A DNA stretch of 64,000 nt from assembly GCF_003025615.1 (NCBI RefSeq), contig NZ_PYMJ01000006.1, positions 62,001 through 126,000 of the forward strand. Direction: 5' to 3'. The position numbers and the translations under genes are program-made. Below, one piece after another: positions 19,211-30,559 of the stretch (its first letter is position 1; the number at the start of each line of letters is the position of its first letter). The notes beneath the pieces were generated by a model. It saw nothing but the letters and a program-made list of their open reading frames with translations, had not been told where the DNA came from and did no database searches. Source of the stretch: Photobacterium frigidiphilum. GTDB taxonomy: Bacteria; Pseudomonadota; Gammaproteobacteria; Enterobacterales; Vibrionaceae.

Positions 19211-19546
19211 ATGAGTAAAAGAATGACAATGACTATCCCAACTGAAATGACATTTTTCGCCCGTTTTGAACACGATATTTTATCAAGTAAGAAAACGATA
19301 ACAATTCGTGATGAATCTGAACGTTACTATGTACCGGGCACTACAGTAAAAGTATCAACGCTTGAAGAAGGGCGTGAGTTTTGTGAGTTAGAAATTTTAT
19401 CGGTTGAGCCAATCTTGTTTGATGAGCTGACTCAATTTCATGCAGATCAAGAAAATATGACTCTGCCCGTTTTAAAGGATGTTATTCAAGATATTTATCC
19501 TGGCATCAAACAGCTTTATGTTGTGTCTTATAAGCTAGTTGCTTAG
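19211..19546 (+). CDS. yqfB: N4-acetylcytidine amidohydrolase (ASCH domain), YqfB
   Basis: A 111-residue ASCH-domain protein closely resembling E. coli YqfB, which hydrolyses N4-acetylcytidine to cytidine and acetate. Shared segments include FFARFEHDIL, the near-identical KKTITIRDESE, DQENMTL and DIYPG. The catalytic residues known from YqfB (Lys21, Thr24, Glu74) align with Lys28, Thr31 and Glu81. The first ATG at 19211 lacks a strong ribosome site, and starts at 19226 or 19232 are possible. It is convergent with the LRR-kinase gene across a hairpin. Confidence 0.88.
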   Translation: MSKRMTMTIPTEMTFFARFEHDILSSKKTITIRDESERYYVPGTTVKVSTLEEGREFCELEILSVEPILFDELTQFHADQENMTLPVLKDVIQDIYPGIKQLYVVSYKLVA

Positions 19547-19573
19547 CTCTGAACAAATTGCGGTATAAGATTA

Positions 19574-19603
19574 CTGGAAGTAAGTATGTCGACTTACTTC
19601 CAG
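19574..19603. terminator. Hairpin between convergent yqfB and the LRR-kinase gene
   Basis: CTGGAAGTAAG (19574-19584) and CTTACTTCCAG (19593-19603) form a perfect 11-base stem with an eight-base loop. On the plus strand it is followed by ATGCTATCTTTTCTTTT. It likely terminates yqfB and perhaps both genes. Confidence 0.55.
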
Positions 19604-19618
19604 ATGCTATCTTTTCTT

Positions 19619-20860
19619 TTAGTGGCTTAATTTCTGTTTTAGTAAATCAAACGTTTTCTCGTCTCTATTACCTTCAGCACAAATACTTAACAGGTCATCA
19701 ATGAAATGACACAGTGCACGGTGTTCAATCTGCTTGATACATGCTTGTTGCGCTTCAGTTAGCATGTGATACATGCTCGCAGCCCCGAAATCGCCAAAAA
19801 TGATATTCGCTTCTTCATCATAAAGGGTGTTATGTGCGTATAAGTCGCCATGACAGACCTGATTTGAATGCAAATGTACAAAAACCTCTTCCATCTGCTT
19901 AACGATTTTATCTATGTGTTCAACCGACAAAGTGAAGTCTGGTGAAAAAGTATCGCGGGTACAGCTATTAAAGCAGGGTGGTAGCCCTAAATTGCGGAAG
20001 TGAGAAGGGATTAAATTCATGATTAAGGCTAAATAACCGTCTTCATTCACTTGTGCCAAAGACTGCACGACATTGGGGTGGTTACCGACTTTTAAGCAGG
20101 CTTGTAATTCATCATCAGGATAACCATCGCTTGTTACTTCGCCTTTAAACACTTTAACGGCAATATCTTCAGGGAAGTCTGTTTGCTTATTATTCCACGT
20201 CGCTTTAGAAATAACGCCTGATGCGCCTTGCCCTAAAACGTCTTGTAAGGTGAAGCTGGAAGATGGCAATACAGGTACTGATTGAATTGCGCTATTTGTT
20301 TGGCTAAACGGGTTACCTGCAAAGGCAAACCAAGCAAGCTTAGGCAATGAAAGCAGCTGTTCTGGGCATTCTGTTAGTTGGTTGGCAGAAATACGTACTA
20401 ACTCTAGGTTGTCTAGTTGCGACATTGACTGAGGTAGGTGTGTTAAACAGTTACCTGCTAACGCTAATTTCTGTAAGCGTGGGCGTTCACCTAACGAATT
20501 GGGTAACGTTTTGATTTGGTTATCAGTCAAAATAAGCCAGCGTAACTGAGTTGGTAAAGAATGCTCTGGAACTGAATGTATTTTATTCGCCTTAAAGCCG
20601 ACCATTTCTAAATGCGGTAGCTTACCGAGTACTTCAGGCAGTACTTCAAATTGGTTATTTGAGGCAAAGATAATTTTAAGCTTTTTAAGCTGTGCTAATT
20701 CTTGCGGTAAAGACGTTAATTGGTTGTTGGATAAATCAAGGATTTCTAAGCTATCAGCCAGAGATAAAATTTCTAGTGGAAATGACGTTAAATTTTCTGA
20801 CAATTTTAAGCGCTGAGTACCGGCTAGTTCGCCAGATTTTAGCTGAGAAAGTGTATGCAA
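19619..20860 (-). CDS. Leucine-rich-repeat / protein-kinase fusion protein
   Basis: About 413 residues from the proposed TTG start. Residues about 10-205 hold leucine-rich repeats of about 23 residues (pattern LEILDLSNNQLTSLP). Residues about 205-413 are a protein-kinase-like domain. It has a glycine loop GQGASG (210-215), the ATP lysine in AVKVFKG (Lys236), the catalytic HGDLYAHN (Asp339, Asn344) and FGDFG (Asp357). HGD replaces the eukaryotic HRD. No signal peptide or membrane segment is seen, so it is likely cytosolic. TTG 20860 gives MHTLSQLKSGELAG, which suits the first repeat; the open frame continues to ATG 20944. The gene is divergent from thrS. Its substrate is unknown. Confidence 0.85.
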   Translation of the reverse strand: MHTLSQLKSGELAGTQRLKLSENLTSFPLEILSLADSLEILDLSNNQLTSLPQELAQLKKLKIIFASNNQFEVLPEVLGKLPHLEMVGFKANKIHSVPEHSLPTQLRWLILTDNQIKTLPNSLGERPRLQKLALAGNCLTHLPQSMSQLDNLELVRISANQLTECPEQLLSLPKLAWFAFAGNPFSQTNSAIQSVPVLPSSSFTLQDVLGQGASGVISKATWNNKQTDFPEDIAVKVFKGEVTSDGYPDDELQACLKVGNHPNVVQSLAQVNEDGYLALIMNLIPSHFRNLGLPPCFNSCTRDTFSPDFTLSVEHIDKIVKQMEEVFVHLHSNQVCHGDLYAHNTLYDEEANIIFGDFGAASMYHMLTEAQQACIKQIEHRALCHFIDDLLSICAEGNRDEKTFDLLKQKLSH

Positions 20861-21040
20861 AATGATGAATCCATGATGAGAGTGAGACAAAACAGCCCAA
20901 TAGTTTACAAGAAAGTTTGAATAAAAGGAAAAGGGAAGAAGCACAAGATATGTTCAATTAGATACTAATTAAGCGTATTAAATAATAAATATGTCTGTAG
21001 CTTTGCATTGTCCCGTAGGCGTTTGTTATAGTTCGCCTTC

Positions 21041-21088
21041 GTTTGTAACCCCGAGTGCTGCTCAGTATTGCGGAGCCGGCTTACAAAC
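21041..21088 (+). promoter_or_regulatory. Structured leader of thrS, candidate autoregulatory element
   Basis: GTTTGTAA (21041-21048) pairs with TTACAAAC (21081-21088) around a GC-rich interior that can fold further. It ends 89 bases before the thrS start. In E. coli ThrS represses its own translation by binding tRNA-like hairpins in the thrS leader. That this hairpin is the equivalent is an inference from position and structure only. Confidence 0.4.
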
Positions 21089-21177
21089 TTTCGAAATTTT
21101 CATCAAAGCTTCTCTAAAGCTTTATTTAATTCAACATGTGCTACTTGGTATGTGGCACCACTGTGAAGGACATTTTA

Positions 21178-23106
21178 ATGCCTGTAATTACTCTTCCTGA
21201 CGGTAGTCAACGTCAATTCGATAACGCTGTTTCAACTATGGATGTTGCTGCTGACATCGGTCCTGGTCTTGCGAAAGCATGTATCGCTGGCCGTGTTAAT
21301 GGCGAACGTGTTGATGCGTGCGATTTAATTGAAAACGATGCAAGCCTAGCAATCATCACAGCTAAAGACGAAGACGGTCTGGAAATCATCCGTCACTCTT
21401 GTGCTCACCTACTAGGTCACGCAATCAAGCAACTTTATCCTGACGCGAAAATGGCGATTGGTCCAACCATCGACAATGGCTTCTACTACGATATCGACCT
21501 TGAGCAATCTTTAACACAAGACGACGTTGATGCGATCGAAAAGCGCATGAAAGAGCTTGTGAAAACAAAGTATGCCGTTGTTAAGAAGAAAGTAAGCTGG
21601 CAGGAAGCGCGTGATGCATTTGAAGCGCGTGGCGAGACTTACAAAATTGAAATCCTAGACGAGAACGTTTCTCGCGATGATCGTCCAGGTCTATACCACC
21701 ACGAAGAATACATCGATATGTGTCGTGGTCCTCACGTTCCTAACATGGGCTTCTGTCAGCACTTTAAACTGTTAAGTGTTGCTGGTGCTTACTGGCGTGG
21801 TAACAGTGACAATAAGATGCTGCAACGTATCTACGGTACTGCTTTCCAAGATAAGAAGTTGCTAAAAGCGCACCTTACTCGTCTAGAAGAAGCATCAAAG
21901 CGTGATCACCGTAAGATTGGTAAGCATCTTGATCTGTTTCACATGCAGCAAGAAGCGCCGGGTATGGTTTTCTGGCACCACAATGGCTGGACAATCTTCC
22001 GTGAGCTAGAAGTGTTTATTCGTGAAAAGCTAACAGAATATGAGTACCAAGAAGTGAAAGGTCCATTAATGATGGATCGCGTTCTTTGGGAACGTTCTGG
22101 TCACTGGGACAAATACGCTGATGCAATGTTCACAACAAGTTCAGAGAACCGTGAATACGCTATCAAGCCAATGAACTGCCCAGGTCACGTACAAATCTTC
22201 AACCAAGGTTTGAAATCATACCGTGACTTACCATTACGTATGGCTGAGTTTGGTGCATGTCACCGTAACGAGCCATCAGGTGCTCTTCATGGCATAATGC
22301 GTGTTCGTGGATTCACTCAAGATGATGCGCACGTTTTTTGTACTGAAAACCAAGTGCAACAAGAAGTTACTTCTTGTATTAAAATGGTGTATGATACTTA
22401 TCAGACATTTGGCTTCGACAACATTGTTGTTAAGCTTTCTACACGTCCTGAAAAACGTGTAGGCTCTGATGAAATGTGGGATAAAGCTGAATCTGACCTA
22501 ACAGTCGCACTTGAATCAATGGACATTCCATTTGAAATTCAAGAAGGCGAAGGTGCATTCTACGGTCCTAAGATCGAGTTCACACTGCATGACTGTCTAG
22601 ATCGTGCATGGCAGTGTGGTACTGTTCAGCTAGATTTTGCATTACCAGAGCGTTTAGGTGCAACATATGTGGGTGAAGACAACGAACGTCATACCCCAGT
22701 TATGATTCACCGTGCTATTCTTGGTTCACTAGAGCGTTTCATCGGTATTCTTATCGAAGAATATGCGGGCTTCTTCCCTACTTGGTTGGCGCCTCAGCAA
22801 GCTGTTGTGATGAACATTACTGACAGTCAGTCAGAATATGTACAAGAAATAGTTAAAAAATTACAAAAATGTGGAATTAGAGTCAATGCGGACTTGAGAA
22901 ATGAGAAGATTGGCTTTAAAATCCGCGAACATACTTTGAAGCGAGTGCCTTACATGCTGGTCTGTGGCGACAAAGAAGTCGAAGCAGGCGAAATAGCAGT
23001 TCGTACTCGCAAGGGTAAAGATTTGGGTAAACTTAAGATTGATGAACTTGTTGCATTCTTGCAGCAAGAAATTAGCAGTCGCAAGCTCAATGTTTTGGAG
23101 GACTAA
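21178..23106 (+). CDS. thrS: Threonyl-tRNA synthetase
   Basis: A 642-residue class II aminoacyl-tRNA synthetase, the same length as the E. coli enzyme. It has an N-terminal TGS domain (1-60, from MPVITLPDG), then the editing domain with [10 protein letters not shown] (the HxxxH motif for hydrolysing mischarged Ser-tRNA). The catalytic core has [11 protein letters not shown] and [19 protein letters not shown], including the zinc-binding Cys and His. The anticodon-binding domain is at the C-terminus. Start 21178 follows GAAGGA; an upstream in-frame ATG at 21136 lies in the leader. infC follows after three bases, so the pair is coupled. Confidence 0.98.
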   Translation: MPVITLPDGSQRQFDNAVSTMDVAADIGPGLAKACIAGRVNGERVDACDLIENDASLAIITAKDEDGLEIIRHSCAHLLGHAIKQLYPDAKMAIGPTIDNGFYYDIDLEQSLTQDDVDAIEKRMKELVKTKYAVVKKKVSWQEARDAFEARGETYKIEILDENVSRDDRPGLYHHEEYIDMCRGPHVPNMGFCQHFKLLSVAGAYWRGNSDNKMLQRIYGTAFQDKKLLKAHLTRLEEASKRDHRKIGKHLDLFHMQQEAPGMVFWHHNGWTIFRELEVFIREKLTEYEYQEVKGPLMMDRVLWERSGHWDKYADAMFTTSSENREYAIKPMNCPGHVQIFNQGLKSYRDLPLRMAEFGACHRNEPSGALHGIMRVRGFTQDDAHVFCTENQVQQEVTSCIKMVYDTYQTFGFDNIVVKLSTRPEKRVGSDEMWDKAESDLTVALESMDIPFEIQEGEGAFYGPKIEFTLHDCLDRAWQCGTVQLDFALPERLGATYVGEDNERHTPVMIHRAILGSLERFIGILIEEYAGFFPTWLAPQQAVVMNITDSQSEYVQEIVKKLQKCGIRVNADLRNEKIGFKIREHTLKRVPYMLVCGDKEVEAGEIAVRTRKGKDLGKLKIDELVAFLQQEISSRKLNVLED

Positions 23107-23109
23107 GGT

Positions 23110-23661
23110 ATTAAAGGCGGAAAAAGAACTCAAGCACCAGTTAAACAAAATGCACACCGTTTAAACGGTGAAATTCACGGCGTTAGTGAAGTTCGTTTAA
23201 CAGGTATAGATGGCGAGTCCATCGGTGTTGTATCTTTTGAAGAAGCAACTCGCATTGCTAATGATGCAGGTGTGGATTTAGTTGAAATCAGCCCAAATGC
23301 CGAGCCACCAGTTTGTCGCGTGATGGACTATGGCAAGTACCTGTTCGAAAAGAGCAAGGCTGCTAAAGAGCAAAAGAAAAAGCAGAAACAAATCCAGATC
23401 AAGGAAGTTAAATTCCGACCTGGTACAGACGAAGGCGACTATCAGGTAAAACTACGCAACCTGATTCGCTTTTTAGAAGAGGGCAACAAGGGTAAAGTCA
23501 CACTACGTTTCCGTGGTCGTGAAATGGCCCATCAGAATCTTGGTATTGATCTTTTGAATCGTATTAAGGCAGAACTTGAAGACCTAGCGGTCTGCGAGAG
23601 CTTCCCACATCGAGTTGAAGGTCGCCAAATGACTATGATGCTTGCTCCAAAAAAGAAGTAA
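23110..23661 (+). CDS. infC: Translation initiation factor IF-3, AUU start codon
   Basis: A 183-residue initiation factor that keeps the 30S subunit free and checks start codons. I place the start at ATT 23110 because the frame from there encodes [15 protein letters not shown], collinear with E. coli IF-3. GGAGG (23097-23101) stands eight bases upstream, inside the end of thrS. No ATG or GTG start lies near. An AUU start is the known basis of infC autoregulation: excess IF-3 rejects its own start. The C-terminal domain has [17 protein letters not shown] and ends in LAPKKK. It is three bases downstream of thrS. Confidence 0.96.
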   Translation: MKGGKRTQAPVKQNAHRLNGEIHGVSEVRLTGIDGESIGVVSFEEATRIANDAGVDLVEISPNAEPPVCRVMDYGKYLFEKSKAAKEQKKKQKQIQIKEVKFRPGTDEGDYQVKLRNLIRFLEEGNKGKVTLRFRGREMAHQNLGIDLLNRIKAELEDLAVCESFPHRVEGRQMTMMLAPKKK

Positions 23662-23683
23662 TTACGGCATTAAAGTAGCTAAA

Positions 23684-23709
23684 AGCGCTGCTCCGGCAGG
23701 GCTTTTGTT
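23684..23709 (+). terminator. Hairpin between infC and rpmI, possible attenuator
   Basis: AAAAGC-GCTGC-TCCG-GCAGG-GCTTTT forms a stem with one mismatch, followed by GTTC rather than a long U-tract. In E. coli the rpmI leader is the target of L20 autoregulation. This hairpin may be part of such a leader or a partial terminator. Confidence 0.4.
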
Positions 23710-23756
23710 CGCCTGATTACTATGATTATTAACTATCAACAATGCGGAGTCTCATC

Positions 23757-23951
23757 ATGCCTAAGATGAAATCCAACAAGGGCGCTTCTAAGCGCTTTAA
23801 GAAAACTGCTGGTGGCTTTAAGTTTAAGCACGCTACAAAACGTCACATCCTGACTAAACGTACTACTAAGAACAAACGTCAGCTTCGTCCAAATGCAATC
23901 CTTCCTAAGTGTGAAGTGGCTGCAGTTGCTCGTATGCTTCCGTTCGCTTAA
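23757..23951 (+). CDS. rpmI: 50S ribosomal protein bL35
   Basis: A 64-residue basic ribosomal protein of the large subunit. [17 protein letters not shown] at the N-terminus and KRHILTKR are diagnostic. Start 23757 follows GCGGAG; a 15-base upstream extension from 23742 is not used in homologues. It is followed by rplT after 43 bases, as in other Gammaproteobacteria. L20 is expected to repress translation of both genes. Confidence 0.97.
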   Translation: MPKMKSNKGASKRFKKTAGGFKFKHATKRHILTKRTTKNKRQLRPNAILPKCEVAAVARMLPFA

Positions 23952-23994
23952 TCGTTTTTAGTTTTATTTTTTATTAATTAGTTAGGAGTCTCCT

Positions 23995-24348
23995 ATGCCT
24001 CGCGTAAAACGTGGTGTACAAGCGCGTGCACGTCACAAGAAAGTTCTTAAACAAGCTAAAGGTTATTACGGAGCACGTTCACGTGTTTACCGCGTAGCTT
24101 TCCAAGCTGTTACTAAAGCTGGTCAATATGCTTACCGTGACCGTCGTCAGAAGAAACGTACTTTCCGTGCTCTTTGGATTGCTCGTATCAACGCTGCTGC
24201 ACGTCAAAATGGTATGTCTTACAGCCGTCTAATCAACGGTCTTAAGAAAGCGTCTATCGAAATCGATCGTAAGATCCTTGCTGATATCGCTGTATTTGAC
24301 AAAGCTACTTTCACAGTACTTGTTGAAAAAGCAAAAGCTGCACTGTAA
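23995..24348 (+). CDS. rplT: 50S ribosomal protein bL20
   Basis: A 117-residue RNA-binding protein needed for early assembly of the 50S subunit and for translational autoregulation of rpmI-rpl[33 protein letters not shown] and [15 protein letters not shown] are characteristic. The Shine-Dalgarno TAGGAG precedes the ATG. A strong terminator follows within 20 bases, so the thrS-infC-rpmI-rplT unit ends here. Confidence 0.98.
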   Translation: MPRVKRGVQARARHKKVLKQAKGYYGARSRVYRVAFQAVTKAGQYAYRDRRQKKRTFRALWIARINAAARQNGMSYSRLINGLKKASIEIDRKILADIAVFDKATFTVLVEKAKAAL

Positions 24349-24367
24349 TACAGTTTAGTTTTAAGTG

Positions 24368-24395
24368 AAAAGGAGAGCCTCGGCTCTCCTTTTTT
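24368..24395 (+). terminator. Terminator after rplT
   Basis: AAAAGGAGAGCC-TCG-GGCTCTCCTTTT-type hairpin with a three-base loop and a T-run on the plus strand. It separates the ribosomal unit from pheST. Confidence 0.9.
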
Positions 24396-25776
<1,381 letters not shown>

Positions 25777-25793
25777 GTCAGGAGAAGTACAAT

Positions 25794-28214
25794 ATGAAAT
25801 TCAGTGAATCTTGGCTACGCGAGTGGGTTAAGCCTGCTATTAACAGCGAAGAACTAGCTCACCAAATCACAATGGCTGGTTTGGAAGTTGATGAAGTTGC
25901 TCCCGTTGCGGGTGAGTTTACCGGCGTTAAAGTGGGTAAAGTTGTTGAGTGCGGTCAGCACCCAGATGCAGATAAACTGCAAGTAACAAAAATTGATATC
26001 GGTGAAGAAGCGCTTTTAGACATCGTATGTGGTGCATCTAACTGTCGTCTTGGCCTTACAGTTGCTGTTGCAACGGTAGGTGCAGTTCTTCCTGGTAACT
26101 TTAAAATCAAGAAAGCAAAACTACGTGGTGTTCCTTCTCACGGTATGCTTTGTTCTTTCTCTGAGCTAGGTATCGATGTTGAGTCTGACGGCATTCTTGA
26201 GCTACCAGAAGGTACAGCTTTAGGTATGGATGTTCGTGAGCTTTTAGAGCTTAACGACGTTGCCATCGACGTAGATCTAACGGCTAACCGTGCTGACTGT
26301 TTCAGCATTCGTGGCTTAGCTCGTGAAGTTGGTGTTCTAAACCGTGCTGACGTAACAGAGCCTGCTATAGAGGCAGTTGCTCCAAGTATTGACGATACAG
26401 TATCAGTTGAAATTAAAGCGACTGACGCTTGTCCACGTTACCTTGGCCGTGTGGTTAAGAATGTAAACGTGAAAGCGGAATCTCCAATTTGGATGCAAGA
26501 AAAATTGCGTCGTTGTGGTATCCGTTCAATCGACCCGATTGTTGACATTACGAACTTCGTAATGCTTGAGCAAGGTCAGCCAATGCACGCATTTGATCTT
26601 TCTAAGATTGACGGTGGTATTGTGGTTCGTCTTGCTGAGCAAGGTGAAAAACTGACACTTCTAGACGGCAACGAAGCTGAGCTAAACAGTAAGACATTAG
26701 TTATTGCTGACCACACCAAAGCACTAGCAATTGCTGGTATCTTTGGTGGTAAAGACTCAGGTGTAACAACTGAAACTACAGACGTACTGCTTGAAGCTGC
26801 ATTCTTCGCACCTGATCACATTCGTGGTCGCGCTCGTGCATACGGCCTTCACACTGATTCTTCTCTACGTTTTGAGCGTGGTGTAGATTCAACACTACAA
26901 GCAGCAGCAATGGAGCGCGCTACGCAGCTTCTAGTTGAAATCTGCGGTGGTGAAGTAGCACCTATTAATGGTAGCGAGTCTGAAACTGATCTGCCTAAAG
27001 CAAACGTTGTTGCATTACGTCGCATTAAGCTAGACAGCTTGCTAGGCCACGAAATCCCATCTGAAGATGTGGTTGAGATCCTAACTCGTCTAGGTTGTAA
27101 CGTTTCTGTTGTAGATGATTCGGAGACAACAGATGCAGGTTGGACAGCAACATCTCCAGCATGGCGTTTTGATATCGCAATCGAGCAAGACCTAATCGAA
27201 GAAGTAGGTCGCATCTATGGTTACGATAACATTCCTAACCAAGCGCCAGTAGCTGCACTTAAGATGAATGATCACAAAGAAGCAAACCAACCGCTTAAGC
27301 GTGTTCGTGATCTTCTTGTTGACCGTGGTTACCACGAAGCAATTACGTACAGCTTCGTAGAGCCAGAACAACAGAAATTGGTTGTTCCAGGTGTTGAGCC
27401 GCTAATTCTGCCATTCCCGATTTCTGCGGATATGTCAGCAATGCGTCTTGGCCTAATCCAAGGGCTACTAAATACGGTTGTTCACAACCAAAAGCGTCAG
27501 CAATCTCGTGTTCGTTTATTCGAATCTGGTTTACGTTTCATTCCTGAAGTAAGTGCTGAAAATGGCATGCGTCAAGAAATGATGCTAGCGGGTGTTATCG
27601 CCGGAACTCGTGGTGAAGAACATTGGGATATCGACACTAATACTGTTGATTTCTTCGACCTTAAGGGTGACCTAGAAGCGATTCTTGAGCTGACTGCGAA
27701 CGAAAATGCATATAGCTTCAAGGCGGCTAAGCACCCAGCACTGCACCCTGGTCAAACTGCGGCAATCGTCGTTGATGCTGGTCTTGAAACAGAGAGAGAG
27801 GTGGGTATTATTGGTACTGTTCACCCAGAATTAGAGCGTAAGTTTGGTCTAAATGGTCGTACGGTCGTATTCGAAATCGAATGGGCAGCAATCAATACTC
27901 GCGTTCTTCCAGAAGCAGTGGCTGTATCTAAGTTCCCTGCAAACCGTCGTGATATCGCGGTTGTTGTTGATGACGCAGCGGCTTCTGGCGACATCGTAAA
28001 AGCATGTATTGCTGCGGGCGGTGAATTCTTAACTGACGCTAAACTGTTTGACGTTTACGTTGGTAAAGGCGTTGAGGAAGGCAAGAAGAGCCTTGCTATC
28101 GCGCTAAGCCTTCAGTCAGTTGAACGTACACTTGAAGATGCAGATATTTCAGGTGCAGTAGACAGTATTGTTGCTGTGCTTGCTGAACGTTTCGGTGCTA
28201 GTTTACGCGACTAG
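25794..28214 (+). CDS. pheT: Phenylalanyl-tRNA synthetase, beta subunit
   Basis: The 806-residue beta subunit, slightly longer than the E. coli protein (795). It has an N-terminal tRNA-binding OB-fold (about 40-150, with [15 protein letters not shown]), then the B3/B4 editing domain (near [23 protein letters not shown]). B5 and the catalytic-like core follow, and the C-terminal ferredoxin-like anticodon domain has [21 protein letters not shown] lies before the ATG. Unlike in E. coli, where ihfA follows at once, a strong terminator and a long gap come next. Confidence 0.97.
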   Translation: MKFSESWLREWVKPAINSEELAHQITMAGLEVDEVAPVAGEFTGVKVGKVVECGQHPDADKLQVTKIDIGEEALLDIVCGASNCRLGLTVAVATVGAVLPGNFKIKKAKLRGVPSHGMLCSFSELGIDVESDGILELPEGTALGMDVRELLELNDVAIDVDLTANRADCFSIRGLAREVGVLNRADVTEPAIEAVAPSIDDTVSVEIKATDACPRYLGRVVKNVNVKAESPIWMQEKLRRCGIRSIDPIVDITNFVMLEQGQPMHAFDLSKIDGGIVVRLAEQGEKLTLLDGNEAELNSKTLVIADHTKALAIAGIFGGKDSGVTTETTDVLLEAAFFAPDHIRGRARAYGLHTDSSLRFERGVDSTLQAAAMERATQLLVEICGGEVAPINGSESETDLPKANVVALRRIKLDSLLGHEIPSEDVVEILTRLGCNVSVVDDSETTDAGWTATSPAWRFDIAIEQDLIEEVGRIYGYDNIPNQAPVAALKMNDHKEANQPLKRVRDLLVDRGYHEAITYSFVEPEQQKLVVPGVEPLILPFPISADMSAMRLGLIQGLLNTVVHNQKRQQSRVRLFESGLRFIPEVSAENGMRQEMMLAGVIAGTRGEEHWDIDTNTVDFFDLKGDLEAILELTANENAYSFKAAKHPALHPGQTAAIVVDAGLETEREVGIIGTVHPELERKFGLNGRTVVFEIEWAAINTRVLPEAVAVSKFPANRRDIAVVVDDAAASGDIVKACIAAGGEFLTDAKLFDVYVGKGVEEGKKSLAIALSLQSVERTLEDADISGAVDSIVAVLAERFGASLRD

Positions 28215-28294
28215 AGTTAACGCTCTATGAACGATCGGCTTTTAACCTGAACAAAGAAAGTGAGAGACAGTGCACATTTAAGTCATTGTTTTAA

Positions 28295-28326
28295 GAAAGC
28301 AGCCCAAAAAGGCTGCTTTTTTTTTG
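28295..28326 (+). terminator. Terminator after pheT
   Basis: AAAGCAGCC and GGCTGCTTT flank a five-base A loop and run into nine or more T. It cleanly ends pheST before ihfA. Confidence 0.92.
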
Positions 28327-28735
28327 TCTAAATAGAAAACTTTCTAACATTTTGATTGATAGTGATATTTTCTCCTAGGTATTGTTATCTTGGTTTTTTA
28401 TTCTATATCTAGTTGTTTTTGTAGGGTTTATTGTTGGTAGTATTAAATTTGACACACAACAAGGTGCATTTAAATACCTACTTTACAGAGCGAATAATCA
28501 ATAAATTGACATGAAGTTAACTTAAAAAAGTTGGCGAAAATCAGCAAGTTGGCTTAAACTTGACTCTAGTTGAGGAGAGCGCTTGAAACGCCACTTGAAT
28601 TACATATTGATTCATTGGTATGAACGCTTCCCCTTAGCAAAACTTATTCGCAGTGACACAAGTGATTCATCGTTAGAACCTTTAACTTTGAATTGTGTGC
28701 ACTACCCATTCAGCATAGTCTTGAGGGAGTTATCT
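28327..28735 (+). promoter_or_regulatory. ihfA upstream region
   Basis: About 410 AT-rich bases after the pheT terminator. TTGACA at 28449-28454 with TAAATA at 28471-28476 (16-base spacer) is a possible promoter, and a second TTGACA occurs at about 28505. The ihfA frame is open upstream to 28583, but that part resembles no IHF sequence. ihfA must have its own promoter here. Confidence 0.4.
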
Positions 28736-29032
28736 ATGGCGCTCACAAAAGCCGATTTGGCTGAGGACCTGTTTGAGAATGTTGGATTAAGCAAGCGGGA
28801 CGCCAAGGATACGGTGGAAGTCTTTTTTGAAGAAATCAGAAAGGCTCTAGAAAATGGCGAGCAAGTAAAATTATCAGGTTTCGGTAATTTTGATTTGCGC
28901 GACAAAAATGAACGCCCCGGCCGAAATCCAAAAACGGGTGAAGATATTCCTATCTCTGCACGTCGTGTCGTTACTTTTCGTCCAGGTCAAAAATTAAAAG
29001 CTCGCGTTGAAAGCATAGAAATCGAAAAATAA
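28736..29032 (+). CDS. ihfA: Integration host factor, alpha subunit
   Basis: A 98-residue subunit of the DNA-bending heterodimer IHF, used in recombination, replication and sigma-54 promoters. [50 protein letters not shown] and [13 protein letters not shown] match the family, including the proline-tipped arm. The start 28736 follows GAGGGAG. The gene stands alone between two terminators. Confidence 0.98.
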   Translation: MALTKADLAEDLFENVGLSKRDAKDTVEVFFEEIRKALENGEQVKLSGFGNFDLRDKNERPGRNPKTGEDIPISARRVVTFRPGQKLKARVESIEIEK

Positions 29033-29067
29033 GAGTTTTTAGTTTTACTGCTTAATACATAATAATG

Positions 29068-29108
29068 AACCCAAGCGGAATGTGAAGATTCGCTTGGGTT
29101 TTCTTTTG
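29068..29108 (+). terminator. Terminator after ihfA
   Basis: AACCCAAGCG (29068-29077) pairs with CGCTTGGGTT (29091-29100), followed by TTCTTTTG. Confidence 0.85.
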
Positions 29109-29335
29109 TCTAAATCCCCCGCAATCTATAGCCAAGATACCTGCTTAAACTCCTTTTCCCATCATCAAGTTCTTACTTTTATTTCATTTTGCGATATATT
29201 GCCAAAACATTTAAGTTACAAGTATGTAGCTAAATTGTATAGTGAATGCAGTTTGTTTCACTGTGTTTTGCGTTATGTAATGCTTATAAAACACCGTGGA
29301 TGTACGCCAGTTATACATAAACACGGAGGTTATAA
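29109..29335. other. Intergenic region between ihfA and astE
   Basis: Upstream region of astE. An open frame crossing it (29082-29357) has no family resemblance and runs into the astE start in another frame, so I do not call it. TATAAA at about 29285 is a possible -10 box without a clear -35. No ArgR box is evident. Confidence 0.4.
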
Positions 29336-30403
29336 ATGGCATCGCTACAATCAGTAAAAGAGGGCGGCTTCTTAACGGCTACATTGGATTTAACATTACC
29401 CTTTGAGGCTGGTAAATGGAATCTGGAATCTGGGGTAGCATTTGACTTATCTCACCGTGGTATTTTAACGATCACTCCGCCAAAAGTGAGTGCATTAACG
29501 AAAGATATTATCATTTCTGCTGGTGTTCACGGGGATGAGACTGGGCCAATAGAATTAGTTCAGGAAATGGCGCAAAGCCTGTTGCAGGGTAAGTTAGTGC
29601 CCGCTCATCGGTTACTGCTTATTATTGGGCATCCTCAAGCTATTAATGCACATACGCGTTTCATCGATGAAAATATGAATCGTCTTTTTGCTGAAAGGAA
29701 TGATGAGACGAATATTGACCGTATTAATGCTAACCAGTTGCAGTATGCCGTCGATGATTTTTATCAAGAGTCACCTCTGTTAACTCTTCAGCATGATCAG
29801 GTATTACCCGATCGTTGGCATTTAGACCTTCATTGTGCAATTCGAGATTCAGTTCATTATACCTTTGCCGTAAGTCCGTATAGCGAAAAATCCACTCGAA
29901 GCGGTGCTTTGTTTTCATTCTTACAACAAGCAGATATAGAAGCCATTTTGTTGTCTAGCGCACCATCGCCAACATTCAGTTGGTACAGTGCTGAAAATTA
30001 TGGCGCTCAAGGCTTAACGATGGAACTGGGTAAGGTGGCACGCTTAGGTGAGAATGATTTAATTCGCCTAGCGCCTTTTTCTGACGTGATGCAGCAACTT
30101 GTCTGCTGTGAAACGTTGCCGGTTAGTTGGGATGATTCAGCGACAAGTGTCTATCGCGTAACACGTAGCTTGGCGAAAAAGTCGGACGATTTTTCGTTTA
30201 CGTTTCCTTCTAATCAGGCGAACTTCACTTTCTTCGAGCATGGCAAACTATTAGCTCAAGATTGCGGGGTCGAATATTATTCATTAGAAGGTGGCGAAGC
30301 GGTTGTATTTCCGAATCCCAATGTGGCTATCGGGCAGCGAGCTTGTTTATTGGTACAACAAACGGACGTGATTTTTGGCGAGCAAGTGACTATTGCTAAG
30401 TGA
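29336..30403 (+). CDS. astE: Succinylglutamate desuccinylase
   Basis: A 355-residue zinc enzyme, last step of the arginine succinyltransferase pathway: N2-succinylglutamate to glutamate and succinate. The zinc ligands are His65 and Glu68 in AGVHGDETGP and a His in WHLDLHCAIRDSVH (probably His166). The catalytic Glu lies in GLTMELGKV. GGAGG precedes ATG 29336. In E. coli astE is part of astCADBE; here it stands alone, so the other ast genes must be elsewhere if the pathway is complete. Confidence 0.93.
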   Translation: MASLQSVKEGGFLTATLDLTLPFEAGKWNLESGVAFDLSHRGILTITPPKVSALTKDIIISAGVHGDETGPIELVQEMAQSLLQGKLVPAHRLLLIIGHPQAINAHTRFIDENMNRLFAERNDETNIDRINANQLQYAVDDFYQESPLLTLQHDQVLPDRWHLDLHCAIRDSVHYTFAVSPYSEKSTRSGALFSFLQQADIEAILLSSAPSPTFSWYSAENYGAQGLTMELGKVARLGENDLIRLAPFSDVMQQLVCCETLPVSWDDSATSVYRVTRSLAKKSDDFSFTFPSNQANFTFFEHGKLLAQDCGVEYYSLEGGEAVVFPNPNVAIGQRACLLVQQTDVIFGEQVTIAK

Positions 30404-30559
30404 ATCAATTCAGCCTTTTGGGTTATTTGGTTTTTCTTGATGAAAGATAACGGAAAATGAGTGCGATGTGACTTAAAGGAGACTGTTTAATCACGGTCTT
30501 CTTTCTATTTTGGAACTGAAAAGGTATTGTAAGCGCTATATTTCCTATCCATTCAGCCG

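Noticed and set aside
28583..28735. N-terminal extension of ihfA
   Set aside because: The frame is open upstream, but IHF-alpha always starts at MALTKAD, with a strong ribosome site at 28736.
29082..29357. Open frame of 91 codons between ihfA and astE
   Set aside because: It begins in the ihfA terminator and overlaps the astE start out of frame, with no ribosome site.
30404..30559. Cobalamin riboswitch upstream of btuC
   Set aside because: Searched for by eye because btuCD imports B12. No B12-box core or matching fold is seen in the 156 bases.
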